64,000 nt of DNA from assembly GCA_020466095.1 (NCBI GenBank), contig CM035808.1, positions 78,989,863 through 79,053,862 on the forward strand, read 5' to 3'. The DNA comes from Chlorops oryzae. Its lineage: Eukaryota; Arthropoda; Insecta; Diptera; Chloropidae. Under the pieces are notes generated by a model. That model saw only the letters and a list, made by a program, of their open reading frames with translations. It searched no databases and was not told the DNA's origin. Position 1 is the first letter of the stretch, and every line of letters begins with the position of its first letter. Below, one piece after another: positions 47,409 to 56,470 of this stretch. Both the position numbers and the translations under genes were made by a program.

Positions 47409-47900
47409 TCAAGTCGGATGCGAAGACATCTTGGAACTCTGCCATGAGGTTGCAAAGACGTTGATTGATATATTGTAGTGGAGAAAAATACTTCCCCCAG
47501 TCAACGTCGCTGTGACCTTAGCATTGTTGAATATGCCATCACCGATTAACACGTTAGTAGTCAATAATTCGTCGTTGACCGTTAATAGGTCCAGATTTTC
47601 ACAAATGTTGTCGATGCGAACGTTGATTTTTCCCGTGGCACAACGTTTTCCGCCGCAAATTCCCGTTATATTTATCGGCTGGTGGTTTTGTTGGACATTA
47701 CCGATACGGTTGGCGACTGTCTCCTGGATGAGATGGCATTCGCTTCCTGTATCGAAGTAGCCGCTGAGAAGATGATCATTTATTTTCAGTTTTTTATTTC
47801 GCATGTTGTCAGATGGTTGCACCATGACGTGTCGTACGAGAGGGGTGTCGCTCTTCCTTCCACAGTTAACAGGGAGGATGCACCCTTTTACAGTCTTCAC
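47409..47900 (-). pseudogene. Aspartic protease of the Gypsy fragment
   Basis: GYFDTGSECHLI is the DTG active site of a retrotransposon protease, and VLIGDGIF about 70 residues later fits the flap-to-end region. The frame then reaches MAEFQDVF-like residues only after a frame change near the 3' end. It would cleave the Gag-Pol polyprotein. Confidence 0.82.
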
Positions 47901-48300
47901 ATCTCTTTTGCTTCTGCGGGAGAGGGCATCTTATGGAAATGTGCCCCGATTCGCCGCAATTGAAGCCTTTCAGCCCCTGTCCCGGTTTAGTGTCTTGTAT
48001 GTGTACGTCTAATCGTGGATTTTTCGGGTTGGGTGGAACGGGTGCTACATTTCGTGTAGACATTATGCGTTTCATAGTCGTGAGTAGTTCAGCGCACGTT
48101 ACAGAGTTTGTCGCCGCTAGTAACCCTGAAAGCATGCTGTCATTTACGCCTGCAATGATGTGAGTAATGATTGATTCATCACTCAGGCCGCCCTTACGTC
48201 CCATCTTAAGCGCGTCATAGTAGTATTCCTTCGCCTTCGCGGAACAGGTTGGCGTGTCCTTCGCAGCTACTCCAACAGTCCAGTCCTTTTTCTAATATCG
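47866..48300 (-). pseudogene. Gag C-terminus of the Gypsy fragment
   Basis: SIITHIIAGVNDSML and TCAELLTTMKRIM belong to a retrotransposon gag helix region; the zinc knuckle FNCGESGHISIRC and a second CEDC-type motif follow. As in the mdg3-like gag, the residue before FNC is not Cys. Upstream coding is frame-shifted near 48270 and stops at the poly-T run at 48326. Confidence 0.75.
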
Positions 48301-48356
48301 TATATCGTTCGTCCCCTTATCGGGTTTTTTTTTTTTTTTTTTTTTTTTTTGAGAAT

Positions 48357-48452
48357 CGTTACGTTGTGGATTTATGGTCGGCCCAACCACCGTTATTATC
48401 GTTAAATCGTTACGTTGTGGATTTATGTCGGCCCAACCAACATTATTATCGT
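48357..48452. repeat. Two direct 48-bp repeats in the Gypsy leader
   Basis: CGTTACGTTGTGGATTTATG followed by GTCGGCCCAACCA and TTATTATCGTTAAAT occurs twice in a row (about 48357-48404 and 48405-48452) with few differences. It lies between the poly-T run and the LTR-like sequence. Confidence 0.75.
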
Positions 48453-48459
48453 TAAATCG

Positions 48460-48668
48460 TTGACCACCGTTGTTCGTTCTCCGACTTGCTCAAGGTTTAA
48501 GCCAGTATGAGTTGGGGGACGCGGAGAGTGGATGGATTACTATCCCACTTCTGACCTATAGAAAGTCGTCGAGGAACCAAGGACGCCGAACGACTTATGA
48601 CTCAAGAGGAGTCCGAGACAGCAGGATTACCAAGATGCTCAGCAGAGTTGGCAGGACTGTACCCTGAC
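48460..48668 (-). repeat. Probable 5' LTR region of the Gypsy fragment
   Basis: GC-richer than the Polinton around it; the minus strand starts TGTCAGGGTACAGTCCTGCC, a common Gypsy LTR start. With no partner LTR the inner end is not fixed. Confidence 0.45.
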
Positions 48669-48688
48669 AATCGTTCTCAACTTCCCTT

Positions 48689-48892
48689 TCAATAGTAATA
48701 CACGGAGCTAGTTGTTCTTACGCGTATTCGACGCTTTCTTTCTATATATTTTATTCTCAGAAAAATACTAGCCAAGAAATTTATTTTATGTTTTTCGAAC
48801 ATATTTTCAAGGCAACTAGATTGATACAATTCGGCTATGTGTCTGTGCCTAATTTCTTCTTTCGTAACTTCATTTATAAAGGTTGCCTTCAT
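48689..48892 (-). CDS. Hypothetical Polinton ORF, 67 residues
   Basis: The start overlaps the stop of the preceding frame as ATGA. The protein is basic (KYIERKRRIRVR near the end) with no domain I know. It may be the displaced end of the preceding gene. It is the last gene-like frame before the Gypsy fragment. Confidence 0.35.
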   Translation of the reverse strand: MKATFINEVTKEEIRHRHIAELYQSSCLENMFEKHKINFLASIFLRIKYIERKRRIRVRTTSSVYYY

Positions 48893-49328
48893 ATAGCTGA
48901 ACCATAATCTTGAACAAATTTTCTTAGAGCTATAGAATTTTTAAGGGCACAAGCGCAAGCTTTCTTTTTTCTTATCAACAAGTTACAATGATTGTTACAT
49001 GTTATATCATCTGAATCACATAGGTGCCTTATGTTCTTAAGCGAATAATAACAATCGATTTCTTTTAAGCCAGAAATTGCGCAATCTGCCAAAAGTTCCT
49101 TAGCCCACATTGCTTTTTCTTCGCCTTTTACATGTATTTGATAGCCTTTGAGGATTAATTTCATATATTTCTTCATTTCACTCAAAGTGAAGTCACCAGA
49201 GTCCCAGACTTTATAAGAAAATGGATATATTTTTTATCACTGAAGCAAAAAGCGACTTCCTTAAAAATGAATTGGTTATTAGTGAGTCGGAATCCTTGAC
49301 AATCGAAGACAACAAATTTATGCATTTT
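48889..49328 (-). pseudogene. Polinton conserved protein of unknown function, frameshifted
   Basis: The first part, MHKFVVFDCQGFRLTN then FIFKEVAFCF (49328-49204), resembles a protein I recall from arthropod Mavericks and other mobile elements that starts with VVIDxQGF and may have a nuclease-like fold. The frame then shifts near 49200 into 49185-48889, with KKYMKLILKGYQIHVKGEE and a Cys/His-rich stretch (HLCDSDDITCNNHC). One frameshift splits the gene. The function is not known to me. Confidence 0.55.
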
Positions 49329-49420
49329 TCCTTTATCCGGGTTTTATTTTTGTGAACAAGTTTTTTGCTCAAAGGCTTATGATGAAATAAATAAAATGTG
49401 CCACAAATCAATGCTTTATA

Positions 49421-50321
49421 TTAAGTGTGCTTTACAATTTCGCCAGTCATCGGTTTGTATGTAATGACACGATTATGTATGAGAACACAATATGCCGAAG
49501 TGTGTGCTTTAATGTTTTCAAGAGTTTTGAACATTATACGAATATCGAGAGCACCTGTTTTAATTTCTTCATATTGATGCGACGCGTCAATAACAATTAT
49601 TGGACATTCTTTAAACTTTTTGCAGCATAAAAGTGGGTTTGACTCAATCATGTAATAACTTTGTTGAAACCTTGTATACATTTCATATAAGAGAGCATAT
49701 AGATTACGAGACAAATTTAAATTTAGGTCATCGTATGGATATGAAACAGAGTTTAAATGTACTTTTAAATCGGTTACGCTACATTTTGTAAACTTTTCTC
49801 TATTCTCGAAAGCGATAAGAATAAAACGAGGACGCTCACTTTGTGTTCCTACTTTTATGTTCCATGTATGATTTGTACTTTGAGATAGCTCTGGATAAAA
49901 GTAACATTCCCAACTACGAAATGATATAGGTAAAGGAATATCCTTTTTAATAGTTGTATAGATTTTCAATTTGGCTGCATCGGATAATTGAATTTGAGGA
50001 ATTTTCCAAGCAACATTTAAGAGCTTTGAGCTAATTTTATCCTTTTCACTCTCTCCCGTACTATAGACAGACTTATCATTTGATCTAGAACGTAGCAAGA
50101 TAAGCTCATGTCTTGAATTTATCATAATTTTATCAAAGTACACCTTCAATGTACAGTAAGCTTTCATGAGGTAGAACGTAGAGATCTTGATTTTGAATTG
50201 CTATCCGTATCTCATCATTGTTGTTAAAGGATTGCAAATATGGTTGATATGTGTAATATTCTTTCTTCGTAATAGACTCATCGAAGACGGGTTGTTCTTC
50301 ATCTCTCAAGATATTATTCAT
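49421..50321 (-). pseudogene. Polinton major capsid protein (double jelly-roll), internal deletion
   Basis: The N-terminal piece (50321-50133) has DEIRIAIQNQDLYVLP and LLYIEG, as at the start of Maverick major capsid proteins. The C-terminal piece (50167-49421) has ELILLRSRSND, PISFRSWECYFYPELSQ, YPYDDLNLNLS and DIRIMFKTLENIKAHTSAYC, the second jelly roll. Between them about 130-150 residues of the first jelly roll are missing and the frame changes at the join (about 50140). In an intact element this protein would form the virion shell. The length, about 310 residues against the usual 430-450, agrees with the deletion. Confidence 0.88.
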
Positions 50322-50333
50322 TTCTTTTAAATG

Positions 50334-50492
50334 TTAGTAAATCGCAATGATTGTAAAGTTTTTATATTTAATACTTAATGGCTTTTTTATAAGAAATTTT
50401 TCTTTGCTTATTCTTGATGCGTTATGTACAAGAGATGAAGATAAACTGATAGAAGAACCATCGTTCACACCGTTTTTATTAAATATAATCAT
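50334..50492 (-). CDS. Small hypothetical ORF between capsid genes, 52 residues
   Basis: An uninterrupted frame starts MIIFNKNGVNDGSS, Ser-rich then Lys-rich. It lies between the minor and major capsid genes, 12 bp past the minor capsid gene and 12 bp before the major one, as in a compact viral gene row. No domain is recognised; it may be chance. Confidence 0.35.
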   Translation of the reverse strand: MIIFNKNGVNDGSSISLSSSLVHNASRISKEKFLIKKPLSIKYKNFTIIAIY

Positions 50493-50504
50493 AGCTGATG
50501 CTAA

Positions 50505-51062
50505 TTATTCAACAGGTTTCAAGTTTAGTCTTAATGTAATCGTTTCTCCTTGAAAATTTAATAATAAACCGTTTTCGTTAACAAGTCTAACTGCAATTGA
50601 ACCTATCTCTTTGACGATATATCCCGGTTCAACATTTATAGAGAATTCATGTAAGGTCTGTGCCAAGGTACTGTTAACATATGAACCGCCCACAATGTTG
50701 CACTCAATACGTACAACATTGTTTTGGGTAATCATTAAACTTGTATCCGATATATGTGTTTCATAAGGTTTAAGTTGACGCTTTGAAAATCCCAAAAGTG
50801 ATCAAATGCTTCTCTCTCTATCAAAATAAATTATATCTTTTTCAGAGAAGATTTCAGCTTTGAATGTATTATTATTGGCCTTTATACTTAATGTAGCATC
50901 AGCTGCTGCTGCTTCTTGATTTTCGTATGCGTCTAAAATATATTTCACAATATCATCGAACTCATATGACCCGACAGGAAGCTCGATTACATGCTTGCCA
51001 ATGTGAAAAAGGTTTTTTTTTTTTATCAATATTCGGTATTGAGTAATATGTATGAAAATCAA
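50505..51062 (-). pseudogene. Polinton minor capsid (penton-type) protein, one nonsense codon
   Basis: The first half (51062-50802) has KHVIELPVGSYEFDDIV and LSIKANNNTFKAEIFS; after an in-frame TGA at 50802-50804 the same frame continues as SLLGFSKRQLKPYETHISD, VVRIECNIVGGSYVN and LLLNFQGETITLRLNL. These are the marks of the single-jelly-roll minor capsid protein of arthropod Mavericks, in which Gly stands where the TGA is. About 185 residues in total, normal for the family. A single substitution explains the break. Confidence 0.85.
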
Positions 51063-51092
51063 TCAGTCCACAAACATATTCCTTTTTAAGTT

Positions 51093-51895
51093 CTATGGGA
51101 GGAAAATAATGTGCTGTAAGAATTTATTTTGGAACTCTTGTGTATAGAAAGCACCCTTAATTACATTTCCCTGATAGTCGTCTAGAATATAAGTTAATGG
51201 ATTGGTATTTTGAATCTTATTTATCTTGAAGATTTCCGTTGTCCAATTGGGTGTGTAACCTTTCTCAAAAACATGTTTATATTTGCTTATTCGAACGTAA
51301 TCGTTTACATGAAATTTGGGCTTATTATAGACTTTCAGACGGTTGTAAATCGTTTTTAGCTGCATTTAAAGAATTCACTTTATCGGGTGCAATTTTTATT
51401 GTTCTGTGCACTTTTCCATTGTACTCTTTAGTAAATTTTTGATATCCATCAATCCATTTGTAAGAACCGCGATTACTGAAGCCCTTCCACATCATATTTT
51501 TCAAAGTGCGATTAAATCGTTCAACTATCGATGCTTTCATTACACTACAGGTAGAGTAGTGATTTATTTTGTTTTGTTTCATTAAAAGTTGAAACTCTTT
51601 ATTGAAGAATTCCTTCCCATCATCTGTTTGCAAATTTTTAGGTTTTCGACCGCATTCAAATACACTTTTCATTGCTTTGGTAACATCAGGAGCTGTTTTC
51701 GACTTTAACGCAACGGTCCAGGCATATTTGGAGAAAGTGTCAATGATTGTGAGTAGGTAGCGATACCCTTTGTTGAATGTAGATAGTTACCCATTTCCAC
51801 TAAATCAGCTTGCCAAAGATCATCAATATCTTTGGTTATAACAGCTCTTCGCTCTTTCGTCGTGCCTGTCAATGGAGCTCCTCAACTATTTGATA
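51093..51895 (-). pseudogene. Polinton integrase, two frameshifts
   Basis: A retroviral-type D,D,E integrase: LWQADLVEMGNYL (first Asp), after a frameshift near 51780 YLLTIIDTFSKYAW, then NLQTDDGKEFF (second Asp) and ASIVERFNRTLKNMMW (Glu). A second frameshift near 51350 leads to the C-terminal SH3/chromo-like part: FHVNDYVRISKYKHVFEKGY, TPNWTTEIF and YILDDYQG. It inserts the Polinton into the chromosome with 6-bp duplications. All three catalytic residues survive. The N-terminal zinc region is unclear above 51890. Confidence 0.9.
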
Positions 51896-51900
51896 TCGAC

Positions 51901-52362
51901 TCATCTTGAAAATGGTATTGTGTGGTTTTGGTTTGGTTTTTGAATAATAGTTTGATTAGAAATCATTGAAAACAAAAAATTTTCCGTACCTTCTAAACGC
52001 TTCTCAACATATTCCTTATACACCTTAAACCTCTCATCAATATCGCGTTCAATAGATTTAATTTTTTCATAAACGGTTTCACTTTCTTTATTAAGGTGAC
52101 TTTCATGAGCTTTAATTGAATCCTGAAATTCAGTTCGATACGCATCAAGGCTTAGAATAACAAAATTTTTTGTTGCAGCGTCCCCCTTTACTATTGGATC
52201 TTTAAGATTTCTGATGCGTTTAAAATGAGCGTTGAAACTGTGATCTCTGCTATCGCTTAAAGTCAATTCCATATTAAAACTTTTTGACTTGGATGTATTG
52301 TTATTATATCGACCGAATTTGTCCACGCTCATCTTTTTATTTTTCGTCGAGTTTTCATTCAA
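51901..52362 (-). CDS. Hypothetical Polinton protein with coiled coil, 153 residues
   Basis: Begins MNENSTKNKKMSVDKFGRY; residues 95-130 (HLNKESETVYEKIKSIERDI and on) are a heptad-like charged helix. The C-terminus is Asn/Gln-rich. It overlaps the next upstream gene's end by a few bases, a compact viral-type arrangement. I recall proteins beginning with VDKFGR in arthropod Mavericks at this position but no function. The frame appears unbroken. Confidence 0.6.
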   Translation of the reverse strand: MNENSTKNKKMSVDKFGRYNNNTSKSKSFNMELTLSDSRDHSFNAHFKRIRNLKDPIVKGDAATKNFVILSLDAYRTEFQDSIKAHESHLNKESETVYEKIKSIERDIDERFKVYKEYVEKRLEGTENFLFSMISNQTIIQKPNQNHTIPFSR

Positions 52363-53404
52363 TTATGTCAGCTTCTTTAAGCTCTCCAAACATTGAAATA
52401 ATTTCGTTGTTATGATTATTATGTCCTGCAGATTGTGATGCTATGAGTAGTCGTAAACGATTAACCAATTCATTTGGGTCATCCCAATATATATAGTTGA
52501 TTGGATTCAAATTTAAATTCATTAAACCAAATCCTTCTTTCTTCACATCTAAGTTCGAGTTTGACTCTTTACTCTCCACATCTTTGATTAAAAATTGAAT
52601 AATGTTTAGATACTTGGGTCCTTTGTTCCCATTGACTTGACCACGAGATGTATAGCCACGTCTGCAGGCATTAGTTTTCAATAGAATTTTCTCATACAAT
52701 TTTGAATCCGGTTCAGTATATTCGATAGGATTTTTTGTAAACATTAACTGAAAAAGTCCTGGTATCATTTTAAAAGTTTCATCACCAATTTGAACTTCAT
52801 TGGAATTTTTGAATGATATTTTTGAGTCTCCAAACATCAATTGCAGTTCCAAATTGTAATTGAATCCAAATATTCTATCTAGACTGTTTTGCTTTTCTAG
52901 TAGATCAAAATTCGGTTCATTTAACAAATTACTGACTTCTCCTTCTTCTTCTTCTTCCATGGCTTTAATAGTGTTTGATTTATTATCATTATCATCATCG
53001 TCATCATCACTGCTATAAAATTTATCATTGCGTTCTTCATCATCATCAGCATCATCATAATCTTGAACAGAATCAACACTATTAGGTCTTTTTGGTGTAC
53101 TAGTTACAATCTTTGGTAGTTTATTAATGTTTTTTCTCCTTCTTTCTTTTTTTAATCGGTCTTTTGAAAAAACTTTTTTTGTTGAAAGTTGAAATATTTG
53201 CTTTAGAGTTTTCAGCCAAATCATTTACTATTTCATTTTTAGCTTTAGTTTCTGTAAGCAAATCCTTAATTGGAGCTGTGATTGACAGAAAAGTTTTTTT
53301 ACAGACATTCTGCTGCGCTTAAATTATTAATTTTAATGGCTTTGAACTTATCCCTCAAAACTTTCCTCGTCTGAATAATTTTGGAAAGCAGTTCATCATC
53401 CATG
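52355..53404 (-). pseudogene. Polinton conserved protein (DUF8207-type, from memory), N-terminus frameshifted
   Basis: The main frame (53224-52355) has an acidic Asp/Glu/Ser stretch (about residues 50-100), then PGLFQLMFTKNPIEY, CRRGYTSRGQ and the hallmark YIYWDDPNELVNRLRLLIAS with NHNNEIISMFGEL. I know this module as very common in arthropod Mavericks and think it is named DUF8207. The first coding part, MDDELLSKIIQTRKVLRDKF, begins at 53404, and its frame is broken near 53310. The role is unknown. The acidic low-complexity insert may have expanded from GAT/GAA repeats. Confidence 0.75.
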
Positions 53405-53727
53405 ATTTTGTTGTTGCTACTGATAACGCTCTCAATGAACTGTTTGCATTAATGGTTAAAATATTAATGAGATCATTTAAGTGTCCATGACATCTTTTAT
53501 ATTATTAATTTTCCTCAACTTAATTGCCACCTTCCGTGGCCGTTTAACTCTCGACACAGGTAGAAACTTTAGAAAATCCGATTTGTTCTCTCTCTCACTT
53601 TTTCACTGTAACTTCTACATTGCAGCTAAAATGGAAATAAATGATAAAATATAACTCTTTCTCTCTCGAATAGAGAAAAGAAAAAATAAAATTGTATACA
53701 GTTTTTAAAAATATATTTTATTAGTTT
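53405..53727. other. Polinton intergenic stretch
   Basis: No gene recognised. It is AT-rich with CTCTCT/TCTCTC runs at about 53590 and 53660. It would hold the promoter of the minus-strand gene at 53404 and the terminator of the BIR gene. Confidence 0.45.
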
Positions 53728-54402
53728 TCAATCGGGTATAGTAGTTTGCAGTTGTAATAATGCATTGACCATATGTAAAACTGTATATATATCGTTTTGA
53801 AAAACATATTTGCTACTGCATCGTGGATATACCATTGCTTTAAGACGTAGAATAAGTCGTGATATTTGCAATATTGCATTCAACTCATCTTGATGAATAG
53901 TATGATTGTTGGTATGACGTAAGCATATTAATGGACAATTAGGCGACCAGCGTATATGTTCTGCTAGAGGATCATCATTTATTTTCCATTTACAAATTTC
54001 CACTGCGCAAAAGTAACATTTTGCAATATCTTCACTGCCAGTGTAAAACATTCCAAATTGTGCAAGCCTTCTTGTATCCATCCATCCAAAAGGCCAACTT
54101 TGGAAATTTTTTAGGCGCTCGCTCTCATAGCACATTCGATCGGTCATATCCAAAGGTTCAACATTCTTTACACTCTGGATTGATGGTGGCCAAAACGAAT
54201 CTGTTCCTCGATGAACAGGTCTGTTTATTGTTGTTGCTGTTAAACAGATCTGCTTATGGAACAGATCTGTTCCATAATGAACAGGGCTGTTTGCTGTCGA
54301 TGAAGAAGGATGACTATTGAACTGATCAGATTGTTGCTTGACTCCAACCATTTTTGTTGAACTGCTTGATCTGTTTTTGAAACTGAATACTTTGTTGTGC
54401 AT
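53728..54402 (-). CDS. BIR-domain protein (IAP-type) carried by the Polinton
   Basis: 224 residues, open from Met to stop. Residues 94-160 are one BIR domain: SERLKNFQSWPFGWMDTRRL, an AQFGMFYTG segment, then zinc ligands C129, C132, H149 and C156 in exact CX2CX16HX6C spacing. BIR proteins of the IAP family bind caspases or other partners and block cell death. Viral forms are known in insect DNA viruses. There is no RING finger, and only one BIR. The first 90 residues are Ser/Thr/Asn-rich with two imperfect repeats of a PVH-GTD-F phrase. It starts 11 bp past the end of the ATPase gene and shares its strand. Source could be capture from a host or from a virus. Expression and binding are not shown. 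It is one of few unbroken genes of this Polinton. Confidence 0.85.
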   Translation of the reverse strand: MHNKVFSFKNRSSSSTKMVGVKQQSDQFNSHPSSSTANSPVHYGTDLFHKQICLTATTINRPVHRGTDSFWPPSIQSVKNVEPLDMTDRMCYESERLKNFQSWPFGWMDTRRLAQFGMFYTGSEDIAKCYFCAVEICKWKINDDPLAEHIRWSPNCPLICLRHTNNHTIHQDELNAILQISRLILRLKAMVYPRCSSKYVFQNDIYTVLHMVNALLQLQTTIPD

Positions 54403-54413
54403 ACACTCTGCTT

Positions 54414-55090
54414 TTATAGATGAATAAATATGTTGAACCCTTTTTTAAATCGTCCACCTTTTAATGAATCATCATTGCTAATGACGAGAAACCCATATTT
54501 ATCCTACCAACATTCAGTACAAATTTTATAAAAAATTTTGAAATTACATATCAGTTCCAACATGATCATTATAAATATGTCTTGTGTTCGTTTCATCTTG
54601 TTTAAACATGATAATTAAGCTTGAATTGTCACGAATCAGATGTTTTGGTATTCGAGTATAAGTTTGGCATAGATAAAAGCTATCAATATTATTGTGCCGA
54701 CCCATACAGAAATAATTTCGTATATTGTTCTGTTTTTCACATGCACCATCATCGAAGATAAAAATAGAACCTGATTTTGCTTTTTCTGGAGCTAGAACTT
54801 CTTCATTATCTGAGAAGGTGTAAAAGCCCATTCCTTTTATTGGTTTTATAAGTTGTTGAAGATATTGATATTTCGGTTGATGCAATGACTTTGAATACAA
54901 GTATACATTTTTAAATCTAAGACCATTGGGACTTTCAATAAGACTCAACATAATGTTGGTTTTTCCACAATTCGATGGTCCGACAATTAGTATTGTGCAC
55001 GTATTGTGCTTGGTAGCAATGAACTATGACGTATTTGTGACAATTTATCATTTGAAAGCGTTTTTAGGTCTACATTTTTCCCGAAATATT
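54414..55090 (-). pseudogene. Polinton DNA-packaging ATPase (FtsK/HerA-A32 type), broken
   Basis: The Walker A motif GPSNCGKTN lies at about 54960-54990, just before the open frame 54951-54544, which has ESPNGLRFKNVYLYSKSL, Walker B-like SIFIFDDGAC and the conserved FYLCQTYTRIPKHLIRDNSS. The N-terminal part (LSNDKLSQIRHSSLLP) is in another frame, with the shift near 55000. The C-terminus (KYGFLVIS, GGRFKKGF) follows beyond a stop at 54544 and a frame change, ending at 54414. The enzyme would pump DNA into capsids. At least three lesions. Confidence 0.88.
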
Positions 55091-55227
55091 CATTTGTTGT
55101 CTTATGAAACGCATTTTACTCTTTGAACTAACAACAATGATATAAAAGTGATTCCTTTTATACTTTTTTGCTCAGAATGCTTTTGACCGTTGATTTGTGT
55201 GCTATACAAACAAACAAAAATGTATAA

Positions 55228-56031
55228 ATGCTTGTTAGCAGCAAAAAACTATTTAGTCGTAAACGTAAAGCCGTTGGACAAGGATTAACAAATAAACTTA
55301 TTAATAAACTGCCAATTGAACTTCATTTACCAGGCTATCGGTTTTGTGGACCGGGAACTAAACTCGAAAAACGTTTAGCATAAGGAGACAAGGGTATAAA
55401 TCTTTTGGATTCTGCATGTAGAGAACACGATATTGCCTACTCTAAATACAAAGACTTACCTAATCGCCGCATTGCGGATAAGATTTTAGTTGAGAGAGCT
55501 TGGGAGAAAGTAAAAGCTCCAGATTCGAGTGTCGCAGAAAAGGAAAACGCTTGGTTTGTTACAAACGCTATGAAAGCCAAACTGAAGATAGGTGGTGGTA
55601 GTCTTCGAAAAACCAATAATCGAAAACTAAAGACTGTGAAGAACAAAAAGAAGAAATTCTGTACTAAAATTTTCACTACTGCAATAAAAAATGCTACAAA
55701 AGTTTTAAAAAATGCAGAACCAATTGAAATGAATGATGCTATTCAAATTGCTGAGAAATCTTTATCATCTACTCTTAAGAGGAAAAATCGTAAAGTTCTA
55801 CCTCGCATAATCCCTGTACTAAAAGTGGATGGATTTTTACCATTAAAACCAATTTTAGCGGGTATTGCAAAACTTGGAGGAATAGTATCGGGAGGCATGT
55901 CGATTGCAAATGTGATAAAAAATGCAAAGGATAAAAAGCCCAAAGAACCTGTTGCCATTGGAAATGGGCTTTATTTAAAACCCTATAAAAATGGATATGG
56001 TTTCTATCTTCATCCTTATTCAAAAAACTAA
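55228..56031 (+). pseudogene. Polinton phospholipase A2-like protein, one nonsense codon
   Basis: Starts MLVSSKKLFSRKRK at 55228. The parvovirus VP1-type PLA2 module is clear: calcium loop YRFCGPGTKLE, then after an in-frame TAA (55381-55383, codon 52) LDSACREHDIAYSKY with the His-Asp dyad. The middle is very basic (KTVKNKKKKF) and a Gly-rich hydrophobic segment (LAGIAKLGGIVSGGMS) could insert in membrane. Such proteins help parvoviruses and adenovirus-like particles leave endosomes. It is transcribed away from the ATPase gene, so 55091-55227 is a divergent promoter region. Only one lesion is seen. Confidence 0.85.
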
Positions 56032-56395
56032 TTCCCACTCTACCCAAAAGAGCCCTAACCGAGGTCGACCTAAGAAAATATGCCGCAAACTTGAAATCTT
56101 TCAGAGGAGTTTTTATGCGAAATACTATACCAAGACGTCCTCATTAGATTGAATGTGGAATAATTAATCTGGATTCATCAGATGGAGATGGTACTCATTG
56201 GGTAGCATATTTTAAAAATAATACTGTTAAGGAATATTTTGACAGTTTTGGTAACCTTCCACCACCGAAAGAAGTTGTCAAATATCTCGGTGCAAATAAT
56301 TTAAGATACAACTATAAACAACATCAGCAATACAATTCATATAACTGTGGTCATTTGTGTTTAAAGTTTTTGTATTCACAATCATGCAACAATTA
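55987..56395 (+). pseudogene. Polinton adenain-like cysteine protease, one stop, no start codon seen
   Basis: The frame, offset from the PLA2-like gene and overlapping its end, reads ALTEVDLRKYAANLKSF and FRGVFMRNTIPRRPH, meets a TAG at about 56142, and continues ECGIINLDSSDGDGTHWVAY, KEYFDSFGNLPPPKE and YNSYNCGHLCLKFL. The triad His (THWVAY), Asp (FDSFG) and Cys (NCGHLC) is that of the adenovirus-type maturation protease, which trims capsid proteins. No ATG lies in frame after the last upstream stop. It is too broken to appear as a long open frame. Confidence 0.8.
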
Positions 56396-56470
56396 AATAA
56401 AATATCAATTTTAAATACATAAAAAGTTTCTTTAATTTATAATTTGATAATATCTGATAATTATAAACCA

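Larger units (their letters stand above)
45703..48668 (-). mobile_element. Gypsy-superfamily fragment inside the Polinton, 3' part lost
   Basis: It runs on the minus strand from a probable 5' LTR start (TGTCAGGGTACAGTCC at 48668) through leader, gag, protease, RT, RNase H and the integrase zinc domain, and breaks off at the Polinton left repeat within the integrase (GRPVQ). The remaining integrase, 3' LTR and the Polinton sequence between repeat and element are gone, so one deletion probably removed both. It is a different family from the mdg3-like elements. Confidence 0.85.
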
